Notes: generated from the letters alone by a model not told the origin. Counted from the stretch's first letter, positions 51,537 through 60,933 are shown. The stretch is 64,000 nucleotides of DNA from Chloroflexota bacterium (GCA_016190665.1 JACPQD010000055.1:34790-98789), one strand, 5' to 3'. Made by a program: numbers and translations.

Positions 51537-53783
51537 CTACTGGCTCACACCCGCGGTATCGGTGCCCCCGCGTCCGAAATACATGGCTCGCTCGACGACA
51601 ACGGGCTGGCTGGCCTCGATGCGAATAGAGAGGGCGGCGTTGGGTACCACGGTGTTCACCTGCAGGGTGAACCGGGTGTTCGGAGCGACGGTGTACTGAC
51701 GCACCTCCACCTGGCCGTCGTCCTTCATAAAATAGGCGGTGGCGGCGACGGCAGCCGGGTTGGGGTTCATCATGAGGACGTACTCGGTGAAGGGGGGAGC
51801 GGTGGAGCCTTCGGCCAGGAACCACGAGCTAGCGGGGGCCGTGACTCCCATCGAGCTGTGGCCGCCCTCGCCGCTATTGAAGTACATCGCTCGCTCCACG
51901 ACGATGGGCCTGTTCGCTTCCACCCTGGTGGCGAAGGAGACGCCGGGGACAACGCTGTTGGCCTGGATAGTGAAGCGGCTGGTGGGCTTCAAGCTGTACG
52001 AGCGGACAACGTTCTCGCCGCTCTCTTTCATGAAAGTTACCGTGGCCTGACTGGTCGCTGAACCCGGGTTCATCAGGAGAATGTAGGTATCCATGCCGCC
52101 GGTGAAACCCTCCGCCAGGTACCAGTTTCGCGCCGCGTAGGGCACCCCCACCGACCCATGTCCGGCTTTGCCGCCATTAAAATAGGTCGCCCTTTCCGCG
52201 ACGATGGGCAGGTCCGCTTCAACCTTCGTGGAGAAGGCCACCCCGGGCACGATCTGGTTGGCGAAGACGTTCAGCCGCGATGTCGGGTTCATCTGAAAGC
52301 TGCGCCGCTCCACAGCGCCGTCCTCCTTCAGGAAAGAGACCGTGGCTGTTGCCGGCGCCGGGTTCGGGTTCATCAGCAGGACCCAGGTGTCCATGCCGCC
52401 GGTGAAGCCCTCGGGCAAGTACCATGTGCGGCTCGCCGCGTTGACCCCGGCGGAAGCGTGGCCATCGTAGCCGAAGTACATCGCCCGTTCCACGATGACG
52501 GGCAGATCGGAGTCGACCCGCGTAGAGAAGGCGGCGTTGGGTACCACCTCGTTGGCGAAGATGCTGAAGCGCGAGGTCGGGTTGATCCGGTACTGGTTCA
52601 CCAGGGTATCTCCGCCTTCCTTCATGAAGGTGACGGTCGCCTGTACCGGAGCCGCGTTGGGGTTCTGGATGAGTACCCAAGTCTGGTAAGGCGGGGCCGT
52701 GGAGCCCTCCGCCAGAAGCCAGGTGCGGAAGCCGAGGCTGGCGTTCATCGCCTGCCAGACCTCGGGGTCCTCCTGGCCCATGCGCCAGCCCGCAGCGCCC
52801 GCCACGTTGTACTTGCCCACCAGGGCCAGCTTGTCCTCGACGCTACGCCGGTTCTCGAACCATATCTCGTGGACCTGTCCGCCTTCCGTGTACCTGATGA
52901 GGGGGGAGCCGTCGTCGCTGTACTGGATGGAGGCGCCGTTGCGCTGCGCGGCCTCCATCACTTGGGAGTAGCGGCGCGGAATCGCGGGCGTGCCCGTCGT
53001 CCGGTTCCAATCGTAGCCATACCAGGCGACGCCCAGCACAACCTTTGCCACCGGAACCTGGCTCACGAGGTAGGCCAGCGAGTTCTCCACCCAGGCCATA
53101 GGGGCGGTAGAGCCCGGGGTGGCGCTGGAAGGGCTGCGATAGGCATAGGCCATCAGGACGACGAAGTCGTTCGACTCTCCCAGGGCCTTGTAGTCGTAGG
53201 CGCCCGCCCACCCCGTGAGACGCTCCTCCGCCCTGGCGGCGACCGCCTGGGATACGATCTTGCCTTTGGCGCGCAGAACGGGCGCTAGCTCGGCCATAAA
53301 GGTGGAGAGATGGAGCCGGTCGTTGGGATCGACGTTCTCGAAATCGATGTTGATGCCATCATAGCCGCGGTCCATCAGGGCAGCGATGCCTTCGATGGCC
53401 CGGGAGCGCACGGTAGGGTCGGCCAGCACCGGAGTGAAATCGGCCTGGGTGGCGCTGTTCTTTATCATGGGCAGCACTTTGACGCCGTTGGCCCTGGTCA
53501 GCGCCATGATGGCGTCCTTGTTCGGGTCCTGCGTGTACCTCATGCCGCCCTCGACGACCTTCCCCTCGCCGTCCATCTCGAACCAGTAGGGGGAGATATA
53601 GTCCAGGTTGCGAATGTTCCTCTGAAGATGGACGAAGGAATCGGCCTCGTAGCCGACGTAGTAGGCCCAGCGGACCTTGCCGATCCGCCCGGCTTCAGCC
53701 GAGACCCCTGAAGAGGGACTGAGGAAGCTCAAGATCAGTGCGAGGCTGCTGACCCAGGGGACGAATCTAGTCACAGCAAACAT
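51537..53783 (-). CDS. Secreted GH18-type glycosidase with four C-terminal repeat domains
   Basis: A 748-residue exported protein. Signal peptide (to about SGVSA-29), then a GH18 domain of the YaaH/spore-germination type (about 35-345) with GYDGINIDFENV containing the DxxxxDxE site (D142, D147, E149), DFVVLMAYAY and VVLGVAWYGYDW. From about 350, four tandem domains of about 92 residues follow, each with (W)xLAEG(F/S)T..., a ..LLMNPNPAxATVTF(M/L)K.DG core, PTSRFxxxANxVVP and V.xPIVVERAMYF. These repeats look like surface-protein beta modules. Probable role: cell-wall glycan binding or hydrolysis at the cell surface. One repeat family copy number of four is clear by eye. Confidence 0.88.
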   Translation of the reverse strand: MFAVTRFVPWVSSLALILSFLSPSSGVSAEAGRIGKVRWAYYVGYEADSFVHLQRNIRNLDYISPYWFEMDGEGKVVEGGMRYTQDPNKDAIMALTRANGVKVLPMIKNSATQADFTPVLADPTVRSRAIEGIAALMDRGYDGINIDFENVDPNDRLHLSTFMAELAPVLRAKGKIVSQAVAARAEERLTGWAGAYDYKALGESNDFVVLMAYAYRSPSSATPGSTAPMAWVENSLAYLVSQVPVAKVVLGVAWYGYDWNRTTGTPAIPRRYSQVMEAAQRNGASIQYSDDGSPLIRYTEGGQVHEIWFENRRSVEDKLALVGKYNVAGAAGWRMGQEDPEVWQAMNASLGFRTWLLAEGSTAPPYQTWVLIQNPNAAPVQATVTFMKEGGDTLVNQYRINPTSRFSIFANEVVPNAAFSTRVDSDLPVIVERAMYFGYDGHASAGVNAASRTWYLPEGFTGGMDTWVLLMNPNPAPATATVSFLKEDGAVERRSFQMNPTSRLNVFANQIVPGVAFSTKVEADLPIVAERATYFNGGKAGHGSVGVPYAARNWYLAEGFTGGMDTYILLMNPGSATSQATVTFMKESGENVVRSYSLKPTSRFTIQANSVVPGVSFATRVEANRPIVVERAMYFNSGEGGHSSMGVTAPASSWFLAEGSTAPPFTEYVLMMNPNPAAVAATAYFMKDDGQVEVRQYTVAPNTRFTLQVNTVVPNAALSIRIEASQPVVVERAMYFGRGGTDTAGVSQ

Positions 53784-53915
53784 TCCGCATCTACCTCCTC
53801 CCGAGGCCCTCAGTATCCGCCCGCGCTGTCAGGCGAAGGGGCTTCAGAGTAGCTTAATGGATGGGCGCGAAGGCTGTCAATGCGCGAATGTCCAGGGGGA
53901 CCGCAAAAAGTGCCC

Positions 53916-56804
53916 TTACGGGAGGCGAAGTCTCCCGAATCGCCCGGCGGCCAGGGCCGCCAGCGCGATCAGCAGGCTGACGCCTGAAACAGCCAGCCCG
54001 AAGGTAAAGGAGAAAGGGGCGTACTCAAACGCCACCGTCTGCTCGCCTCCCGGCAGGTACACAGCCTGGAAGAGCACGTTGGCCCGGACGATGGGGACCT
54101 CCAGCCCATCCACCCGGGCGCGCCAGCCGGGGTAGTAGGACTCCGTGAAGACCAGGAAGCCCGGGGCATTCAGCTTCGCCCTGACGGCCAGCCGGCCCGG
54201 TTTATAAGCTATTATCTCGGCGCCCTCTCCGGAGGACAAGGCCGCCGGGGCATCGGGGCCGGGGACGGACCCGGTGTAATCGGCCAGCACAACCTCGGTC
54301 TGAAGGGCACCGCCCACGGTCTTGAGTGCATCAGCAGTAGCGCCCAGCCGGGCGCGATGCACCAGGTAGGCGCGCGGCAGGATATCCAGGTTCTCATAGA
54401 TTTTCACGTCGCCGCTGTGCACCAGACGCAATCGACTGTTGACGCCCAGCGTCTCGTGGGCGGAAGCGCGGTCATCAATGAGGCTGGCGCCCACCGTAAC
54501 TAGAGTCCCCAAAGCAGACGCCGCGGTAACCGTGATGTTCTTCGCCTCCAGAGGCGCAGCGAACTTGATCTTGGCATAGTAGCCCTGGGCGCCGGGGTCG
54601 CTCTTCACCCGCTGCGCTGGCCTTGCCTTCTCATGGGCTGGGCCGGTGAGGTAATGCCCTTCCGCCGTGTCGATCCCCGCCCGCAGCGTTGCCCTGGTCA
54701 CTCGTCCCCGGCTATCGGTGATAACCACTTCGCCCACGGGCTCCCCCTGAGGAACCGCGCTGCTTCCGGACAGGTAGGTTACCAGGCCGAGGGCAGTGGC
54801 CTCGAATCTTGGCGGGTCAATCTTGAGGGATTCGCCTTTGCCCAGGGCGACAGGTGTCGAGAGGTCGTAATAAGTGTTGTCGATCCAGACGTCATCGCGC
54901 TTATCATCAACGACGTACTTGACGTTCAGGGCGCCCAACACGCCTGTGTCCGGGATGTGGGTCAATTGGTTGCGCAGGAGAGCGTCAGCCCAGCCCTTGG
55001 CCCTCCCGTCAGCCTTGGTCTCGCCCGCGAGGACGGCCGTCTTGAACTCCACGTAGCGCTTCAAGGGCAGCAGGCCGCCGTCGTAGCCGTCAATGGTGGC
55101 GATCCCGTAGACCATGGACACGTTGGGAGTGAGGATCTCCTTATATTTCGCGCCCGACATCATGTCCGTAAGCTCTCGGCGAGATGGCTGGTAACCCAGT
55201 AACTCCGGAAGATCTCTCGTGTCCCCGGCCTCGTACTCCGAGCTGGCGATGCTGAGAACCCGGTATGTGCCGGGGTCGGTGGCCAATTGGGTGATGCTGG
55301 GCCGCAGGGAGGAATAAACGAAAGGGGGGACCGTGCGGTTCAGGTCGGCGCCAGCAAGGAAGAGTTCCACCACCAGGGCGGCGGCGACCACCGCTGCCAA
55401 TCTTCCTCGCTGGCGAAGCAGCGGCCCCAGCCAGAACAGGGCGGCGCTGAGCATTATCAGCCCTCCCCAGATGGCGAGAGCTTGAGGCCGGGGCTTGACC
55501 ATGATCGGCGACGTTACCAGAAGAAAAAGGCCAATTCCCAGGCAGGTCGCCGCCCCGCGCCATAGCGCCCGCCGGAGATGCGTTGGCGCCTGCGCAGGCG
55601 CCATGCCGCGCAACAGGCTGAAGCCGATCCCGGCGCTCAGAGCCACGGCGAAGGTGTACAGGAAAAGCCAGCGAGCGGGCACGCGGAACATGCCCAGCCA
55701 CGGGACAAGCTTGTACAAGATGCGCATCAGCGGGTTGAAGCCGCCGAAGGCGAAGAAGAAGCTGACCGCGGCCAGGGCAAGGCAGAAGAGAAGATAGGGG
55801 TGGCGCCTGCCCTGAGCTCCACGCACGGATAGCGCCGCCAGGCCCAGGCCCAGGAAGCCGACGTAGGCAATGAACTCACCGTATGGGTTCTCCACGAAGG
55901 AGGGCAGAAGGGAGCGGAGGAGCTCGTTGGGCGGCAAAGAGAAGGACATAGCCTCCGGAAAGCTCATGCCTCCAGAGCGAATAGACAGCGAGGACAGCTC
56001 GGCAGTGGGCAGCAACTGAAAAGCGACCAGCCCCACCCCGAGGACGAGGATAATCGCCAGGACGAGAGATGCACGGAGAATGGCTGACCACAACCTAACC
56101 CCCTGACCCCCTTCCCGAATCGGGAAGGGGGAAAAGTCCCTCCCTGTTTCGGGGAGGGCTTTAGGGAGAGGTTCAAAGCCCGTTCTCGCAACGGCAAACG
56201 CGGCAAAAACCAAGAGCCCCACTACGCTCAGAAACACCTCCTGCGGGTGCCCGGCGAGAATCTGGACCGCCAGAACAACGCTTCCTAGAACAGCGAGAGC
56301 AGGGCTGCGCCGCGCGTAGGCGCGATCGAAGACGAGCAGAAGAAGGGGCAGCCACGCCGAGGCGCTGAGCTGATTGATGTGGGCGACCTGCGCGGAGAGG
56401 AAGCCGCTGAACATGAACACGATGCCCGCGACCAGAGCGCTGGGCCGGTCGAGGGCGGCGGAGACCCGGCAGAAAGCGTACATGAAGGCGCCGGCCAGGA
56501 AGACGTGCACGACGATGGCGATGTTGACCGCCTGGGGCGGCGGAAGCCCGATGGTCAGGAGATTGAGGGGATAGAAAACCGCTGACTGTATGTTGGCCAT
56601 CCCAGGGACGCCCATAAAGATGTAGGGGTTCCAGAGCGGGGTCTCCCCCTGCAGAAGCGAGGCGTTGACAAAGGCTCGGTAGGGGTAGAAGTAGGTGAAG
56701 AGGTCGTAGGAGGGCAGGATCTGACCGGTGAAAGCGATGCGCCAGTAAAAAAGCAGCGTGAGGACAGCGAGGAGGACGATTGCGAGAATAGGCTTCACGA
56801 TCAA
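53916..56804 (-). CDS. YfhO family membrane protein
   Basis: A 962-residue integral membrane protein with about twelve hydrophobic helices and a large extracellular region near the C-terminus, typical for YfhO, thought to flip or transfer sugars in teichoic-acid or glycolipid glycosylation. Diagnostic pieces are PSYDLFTYFYPYRAF, GETPLWNPYIFMGVPGMAN (the acidic/aromatic membrane-surface loop), FGGFNPLMRILYKLVPWLGMFRVPARW and, near the end, VFTESYYPGWRARVDG. The start is TTG or the next GTG. A C/G-run repeat (56092-56173) adds a segment with PKALPETGRDFSPFPIREGG in a loop. The GT2 gene lies upstream on the same strand. Confidence 0.88.
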   Translation of the reverse strand: MIVKPILAIVLLAVLTLLFYWRIAFTGQILPSYDLFTYFYPYRAFVNASLLQGETPLWNPYIFMGVPGMANIQSAVFYPLNLLTIGLPPPQAVNIAIVVHVFLAGAFMYAFCRVSAALDRPSALVAGIVFMFSGFLSAQVAHINQLSASAWLPLLLLVFDRAYARRSPALAVLGSVVLAVQILAGHPQEVFLSVVGLLVFAAFAVARTGFEPLPKALPETGRDFSPFPIREGGQGVRLWSAILRASLVLAIILVLGVGLVAFQLLPTAELSSLSIRSGGMSFPEAMSFSLPPNELLRSLLPSFVENPYGEFIAYVGFLGLGLAALSVRGAQGRRHPYLLFCLALAAVSFFFAFGGFNPLMRILYKLVPWLGMFRVPARWLFLYTFAVALSAGIGFSLLRGMAPAQAPTHLRRALWRGAATCLGIGLFLLVTSPIMVKPRPQALAIWGGLIMLSAALFWLGPLLRQRGRLAAVVAAALVVELFLAGADLNRTVPPFVYSSLRPSITQLATDPGTYRVLSIASSEYEAGDTRDLPELLGYQPSRRELTDMMSGAKYKEILTPNVSMVYGIATIDGYDGGLLPLKRYVEFKTAVLAGETKADGRAKGWADALLRNQLTHIPDTGVLGALNVKYVVDDKRDDVWIDNTYYDLSTPVALGKGESLKIDPPRFEATALGLVTYLSGSSAVPQGEPVGEVVITDSRGRVTRATLRAGIDTAEGHYLTGPAHEKARPAQRVKSDPGAQGYYAKIKFAAPLEAKNITVTAASALGTLVTVGASLIDDRASAHETLGVNSRLRLVHSGDVKIYENLDILPRAYLVHRARLGATADALKTVGGALQTEVVLADYTGSVPGPDAPAALSSGEGAEIIAYKPGRLAVRAKLNAPGFLVFTESYYPGWRARVDGLEVPIVRANVLFQAVYLPGGEQTVAFEYAPFSFTFGLAVSGVSLLIALAALAAGRFGRLRLP
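56092..56173. repeat. Palindromic repeat within the YfhO coding sequence
   Basis: Contains CCCCCTTCCCG-AAT-CGGGAAGGGGG and a TCCCTCCCTGTTTCGGGGAGGG hairpin. It keeps the reading frame and inserts about 27 residues in a membrane loop. Related to the 6299-6341, 7143-7220 and 45954-46019 repeats. Confidence 0.8.
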
Positions 56805-56806
56805 TT

Positions 56807-56880
56807 ACATGGATGGGCAGGATTCACAGGATAAAAAGCGGAATAGAAAATCCTGAATATCCTGTCTATCCATGTTTGAA
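56807..56880. repeat. ACATGGAT...ATCCATG dispersed repeat
   Basis: TTACATGGATGGGCAGGATT ... AATATCCTGTCTATCCATGT: inverted ends with CAGGAT/ATCCTG units between. Same class as 15606-15675, 17056-17125 and the site of the IS256 insertion (19059-19087 joined to 20445-20500). Confidence 0.75.
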
Positions 56881-56983
56881 ATCCAATCTGCTCATGCTTC
56901 AATCCCGTATTCTGTCCATCCTGCTAATCCATGTCCAGTCTCGCATGCGGCGGAAGGAGAGAAGCAGGAGGCATAGTGGAGCA

Positions 56984-57742
56984 TCAATCAAAGAACCGAT
57001 AGCGTAGCAAGGTGCACAGCACCGTGAAGCCATCGGTCCAGCGGATCTTCTTCCCCTCATGCGCCAGCCGCCCGCGATAGGAAATGGGCACTTCGTGGAT
57101 GCGATAGCCCATCTTAAGGATGCGAGCCGTGATCTCCGGGTCGAAACCCCAGCGCGGCGAGGCCAGCTTCAACTTGCGCGCGATTTCGGCGGTGAAGACC
57201 TTGTAGCAAGTCTCCATGTCAGTAAGGGAAGTGCAGAAAACGAAATTGGCGACCGAGGTGAGGAAGCTATTGCCCAGCTCGGACCCCCGTGACATGCCCT
57301 CGCGCCGGCCGAGAAACCGAGAGCCGTAGACGACCTGGGCTTCGCCCTTTGAGATAGGCTCAAGCAGCGCCAGATAATCATTGGGGTCGTACTCCAGGTC
57401 AGCATCCTGGATGATGGCTACGTCTCCCTCCACCACGGCGAGGCCGGTGCTCACGGCCGCGCCCTTTCCCCGGTTCTCAGGGTGGCGCAGGAGCTTGATG
57501 TCCCCTTTCTTTGCCTCCTCCTCCAGGATCTCTGAAGTCCCATCGGTGGAGGCGTCATCGACGCAGATGATCTCCTTGTCAATGGCTACCCTGCGGATCC
57601 TGTCCAGTATCTCGCTGATAGTGGACTTCTCGTTATATACCGGCATCACCACCGATAGCTTCAAACCCTGACCTCGGCGTTGTGGGCTAGATTCGGGCTT
57701 AAATGGTAACACAGCGAGGGCCAGTCCATCAAGCGCGTTCAC
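56984..57742 (-). CDS. Family-2 glycosyltransferase (DPM/polyprenyl-phosphate type)
   Basis: A 252-residue GT-A fold glycosyltransferase. The catalytic region is clear: LSVVMPVYNEKSTISEIL, IICVDDASTDGTSEIL, RHPENRGKGAAVSTGL, the metal-binding QDADLEYDP (DxD), and YGSRFLGR with TDMETCYKVF. The sequence resembles polyprenol-phosphate mannosyl or glucosyl transferases, although the C-terminal part here lacks strong transmembrane helices, so it is probably peripheral. It stands next to yfhO and DUF2723 genes, suggesting envelope glycolipid or glycan assembly. The N-terminal extension before LKLSVVMPVY may be shorter than annotated. Confidence 0.92.
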   Translation of the reverse strand: MNALDGLALAVLPFKPESSPQRRGQGLKLSVVMPVYNEKSTISEILDRIRRVAIDKEIICVDDASTDGTSEILEEEAKKGDIKLLRHPENRGKGAAVSTGLAVVEGDVAIIQDADLEYDPNDYLALLEPISKGEAQVVYGSRFLGRREGMSRGSELGNSFLTSVANFVFCTSLTDMETCYKVFTAEIARKLKLASPRWGFDPEITARILKMGYRIHEVPISYRGRLAHEGKKIRWTDGFTVLCTLLRYRFFD

Positions 57743-57952
57743 GATACCTGGGAGGGCGGTTCTTTGGGGAGAAGCAGGGAGCGAGGCGGCCCGACCCCTG
57801 ACCCCTGACGCCCGGCCCCCAACCCCTGACTCAGTGCCTTGACACCGGCGTCTGCCTTGCTATACTTCATGGGAGAGGGCAATATCGCCTCGCCTATTTT
57901 TGAAGGTCAAAAGGTGCTTCGTCAAATGCCAGTGGCGGGATTCATTTGCGGC

Positions 57953-58438
57953 ATGAAGGACCGACTTGTTCAGTGCCTCCGCTGGCGGCATCTGCCTGCT
58001 GCCGTCTTGTTGTTGCTCGCGATATCCGGTTGCGCCAGCACGGAGCACAGGCCGGTCACAGGCAAGGCCGCCCGCCCTTACGCCAGGGTGGACCCGGCGC
58101 AGATTACTTTGCCGTCTTACGTGACCTCCGAGGTACGGGACGCCTATGAGTACGCCTTGACCAACCCCGACAAGCTGCGATATATGCCCTGTTATTGCGG
58201 CTGCGGGCTTACCGCCGGCCACAAGAGCAACCTCGATTGCTACTTCGCGGGCGTGGATGAAGAGGGTAAGGTCGCCTTCACGGACCACGCCGTCCATTGT
58301 GACGTCTGTGTGGAGATAACTCGGGATGTGAAGCGATTGAGCGCTGGAGGCAAGCCCCTGAAGGAGGTCCGCGCCTACATAGACCAGACGCACGGCCAGA
58401 AAGGCCCCTCCACAGATACTCCGCTGCCGCCTTCGTAA
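57953..58438 (+). CDS. PCYCGC-motif lipoprotein
   Basis: A 161-residue exported protein. The signal peptide ends in the lipobox AISGC, then a short linker, then the family motif RYMPCYCGCGLTAGHKSNLDCYF and later HAVHCDVCVEITRDV, with cysteines spaced C.C.C...C and C..C. PCYCGC proteins are usually extracytoplasmic metal-binding or redox proteins, seen in copper-related or cytochrome-oxidase neighbourhoods. Here the next two genes encode CuA-type proteins, which supports a copper or electron-transfer role. ATG 57953 was chosen because the longer ORF buries the signal peptide. Confidence 0.85.
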   Translation: MKDRLVQCLRWRHLPAAVLLLLAISGCASTEHRPVTGKAARPYARVDPAQITLPSYVTSEVRDAYEYALTNPDKLRYMPCYCGCGLTAGHKSNLDCYFAGVDEEGKVAFTDHAVHCDVCVEITRDVKRLSAGGKPLKEVRAYIDQTHGQKGPSTDTPLPPS

Positions 58439-58522
58439 TCCGGTTAAAGAGAACTGGGTCCCCTATGAGATCACCACTTAGTGGTGCAATTCAGCGCTCG
58501 ATGAAAGAATTCCTCTCCCCTG

Positions 58523-60541
58523 ATGGGAGAGGCTAGGGTGAGGGTGGAATTGAAGCCCCCTCATCCTTCGGCAAGCTCAGAGCCTGCCCGGGACGCAGTG
58601 AAGAGACAGGCTCTTGATTCTCCCCCACGGAGGCGAGAGGAAAGTAACGCTTTTCCGCGCAGGCCGGCACTACTGTATCATCTCTCCCTCTTCATCCCCT
58701 TCATCGCAGTCGCGCTCCTCGTCGGTTCGCTCACCGCAAGTTCCGCCGCTTATGAAGCCGCCACAGAAATCACCGTCGAGGCCCGGCAGTTCTCCTACAA
58801 CCCGCCGGTCGTCAGGCTGGCCCAGGGCCAGCGTGTGAAGCTGACGCTGCACGCGATGGACGTCACCCATGGGATGTATCTGGATGGGTTGGAGCTTGAG
58901 ATTCATGCGATGCCCGGATCGCCGGCGCAGGTGGAGTTCGTCGCCGACAAGTCCGGGCAGTTCCGTTTTCGTTGCACTCAACCCTGCGGCTCTCTTCACC
59001 CCTTTATGGTGGGCAAACTGATCGTCGAGCCCAACCAGCCTTTCAACATCTCTTTAGCCATCGCCGCACTGATATCGTTGGCGCTTCCTGGCTATTTCTG
59101 GCTCGGCGACAAGCGCTCACCTGTGAATATTCAAGAGGCCAGGCAGTCGGCGGCCTCTGCGGCCCAGTCGAGGGTGCGCCCGGACCTCTTGAGTCTTCCG
59201 ATAATTGGCCCTTTCCTGCGCTGGCGGGGCTTCCAATTCGCGCTGATGTTGCCGCTGCTCGCTCTGTTCGTGCTGGCCCTGGCAGCGGGATTCTTCGGCT
59301 CGGCGGTGGGCGGCGTCAACTTTGCCACGATTTTCGTCTGGTTGGTGTGGTGGAGCCTGCTCATCCTCCTGCTGGTTCCGTTGGGGGGTCGCCTGTGGTG
59401 CGCTGTCTGTCCCGTGCCCGGCCCGGGCGAATGGCTGCAGCGCCTCTCCTTTGTCCGCAAGCGGGAGGGCAGGCTGCTCACCTTTGGTTTGAAATGGCCG
59501 TCGAAGTTGCAGGGGGTCTGGGTGCAAAACGGGCTTTTTCTGCTCATCGCGGTGTTCAGCGCCGTGGTATTCACCTCGCCCGCGGTGACCGCCGCGGTGC
59601 TTGCTGCCTACCTGTTCGCCTCTCTGGTCATGGCCCTCCTTTTTCAAGGCCGGACCTTCTGCCGGTACGTCTGTCCGCTGGGCGGCTTCATAGGGATGTG
59701 CGCCCTGGCGGCCCCTCTGGCCCTGCGCGTTAAGGATAGGGAGGTCTGTCGGCGGCACCAGGAAAAGGAATGCATCAAGGGCAGCGCCCGGGGATACGGC
59801 TGTCCCTGGTTTGAGTACCCGGGCTCTATGGAGCGCAACGCCCACTGCGGGCTCTGTATGGAGTGTGTGAAGACCTGTCCCAGAAGCAACATCGCCGTCG
59901 GATTTCAGCCCGTGGGACGCGACCTCCTCGTGAGCACGGGGCGAGATGACGAAGCCTACCGCATCTTCATCGCCCTCGCGTCGGCCACACTCTACTCCGC
60001 CGTAATGGCGGGCCCATGGGGCTGGCTGAAGTCGTGGGCCGGCCGGCCCTTTGCCCCCGAATTCGGCGTCTACGTCGCCGTGGCGCTCGGCGGCAGCCTC
60101 GTCATAGTACCGGGGCTCTTCCTGGCGGCGGCCTGGCTTTCGCGACTCCTCTCCAGGGTCAAGACCGTATCGGCGCTTAGACTCTGGAAAAGCCTGTCCT
60201 ACGGGCTCGTGCCGCTGGCGGTAGCGGCGTGGATCGCCCTTTCGCTGTCGCTGCTCTTCGTCGGCGGCCCACACGTGGCCGCGGCCCTATCTGACCCGCT
60301 GGGGCGCGGCTGGAACCTCTTCGGCCTTGCCGGTTACGATGACAAACCGGTGCTCATGGGCCTGCTGCCCTACCTGCAAGCGGCGATGGTTCTGGCGGGG
60401 CTCGCCTGGTCAATAACCATGAGCTGGCAGCTTGCGCTCAAGACCTTCGAGGCGAGGAAGGCGGCTCTTCTGGGGCTGACGCCCTTCGTCCTCTTCCTGT
60501 TTGGCGCTGCGGCCGCGTTCCTTTGGCTGCACATAGGGTAG
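58523..60541 (+). CDS. CuA-type cupredoxin fused to NapH/NosR-like 4Fe-4S membrane protein
   Basis: A 672-residue (or slightly shorter) protein. N-terminal part (about 75-170): cytochrome-oxidase-subunit-II-like cupredoxin with AMDVTHGMYL and CTQPCGSLHPFM, giving the CuA ligand pattern H ... C-X3-C-X3-H-X2-M. Then four to six membrane helices and the polyferredoxin part: LWCAVCPVPG, FCRYVCPLGGFIGMC and CGLCMECVKTCPRSN (typical [4Fe-4S] ligands), as in NapH/NosR/RdxA-type electron-transfer proteins. The very N-terminus (LKPPHPSASSEPARDAVKRQ) is encoded by an intergenic repeat, so the true start may be GTG 58598 or later. Function: electron transfer across the membrane between quinol or ferredoxin and a copper site, inferred. 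Confidence 0.82.
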   Translation: MGEARVRVELKPPHPSASSEPARDAVKRQALDSPPRRREESNAFPRRPALLYHLSLFIPFIAVALLVGSLTASSAAYEAATEITVEARQFSYNPPVVRLAQGQRVKLTLHAMDVTHGMYLDGLELEIHAMPGSPAQVEFVADKSGQFRFRCTQPCGSLHPFMVGKLIVEPNQPFNISLAIAALISLALPGYFWLGDKRSPVNIQEARQSAASAAQSRVRPDLLSLPIIGPFLRWRGFQFALMLPLLALFVLALAAGFFGSAVGGVNFATIFVWLVWWSLLILLLVPLGGRLWCAVCPVPGPGEWLQRLSFVRKREGRLLTFGLKWPSKLQGVWVQNGLFLLIAVFSAVVFTSPAVTAAVLAAYLFASLVMALLFQGRTFCRYVCPLGGFIGMCALAAPLALRVKDREVCRRHQEKECIKGSARGYGCPWFEYPGSMERNAHCGLCMECVKTCPRSNIAVGFQPVGRDLLVSTGRDDEAYRIFIALASATLYSAVMAGPWGWLKSWAGRPFAPEFGVYVAVALGGSLVIVPGLFLAAAWLSRLLSRVKTVSALRLWKSLSYGLVPLAVAAWIALSLSLLFVGGPHVAAALSDPLGRGWNLFGLAGYDDKPVLMGLLPYLQAAMVLAGLAWSITMSWQLALKTFEARKAALLGLTPFVLFLFGAAAAFLWLHIG

Positions 60542-60546
60542 AATCG

Positions 60547-60933
60547 ATGAAGACCGAGCTCGTCGCTCTTCTCCTGGTGATATTGGCGGTGGCCGGGGTC
60601 CCCTCCGCCGTCGCCGTGTACGATGGCTTTGAGCGGGCCGGGCGCCCGCGGGGCGAGATTAGCCTGGTGGGACACACGCCCCTGAACGGGAACTGGAGCC
60701 AGCGGGTCATCGGCGTCACGCTCGGCGAGACCGTTCGCCTCCGCCTCACCAGCGAGGACGTAGTCCATGGCTTCCTCGTGCCCGATTTTGGCATTAACGC
60801 CGGCCCCATCACGCCGGGCAAGTTCAAGACCATCGAGTTCGTCGCCGACCGGCGCGGCGAGTTCAAATTCTATTGCAACATCCTCTGCAGCCACCAACAC
60901 GGGGGTATGACCGGCAAGATCGTGGTGGAGTAA
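60547..60933 (+). CDS. Small membrane-anchored CuA-like cupredoxin
   Basis: A 128-residue protein starting five bases after the CuA/4Fe-4S gene. One N-terminal helix (TELVALLLVILAVAG) anchors or exports it. The cupredoxin fold shows VVHGFLVPDFGIN (His) and CNILCSHQHGGM, giving C-X3-C-X3-H-X2-M, the full CuA ligand set of cytochrome oxidase subunit II and nitrous-oxide reductase. It is the natural partner of the fusion protein, with which it is probably cotranscribed. No oxidase subunit I or NosZ is present in the window. Confidence 0.85.
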   Translation: MKTELVALLLVILAVAGVPSAVAVYDGFERAGRPRGEISLVGHTPLNGNWSQRVIGVTLGETVRLRLTSEDVVHGFLVPDFGINAGPITPGKFKTIEFVADRRGEFKFYCNILCSHQHGGMTGKIVVE

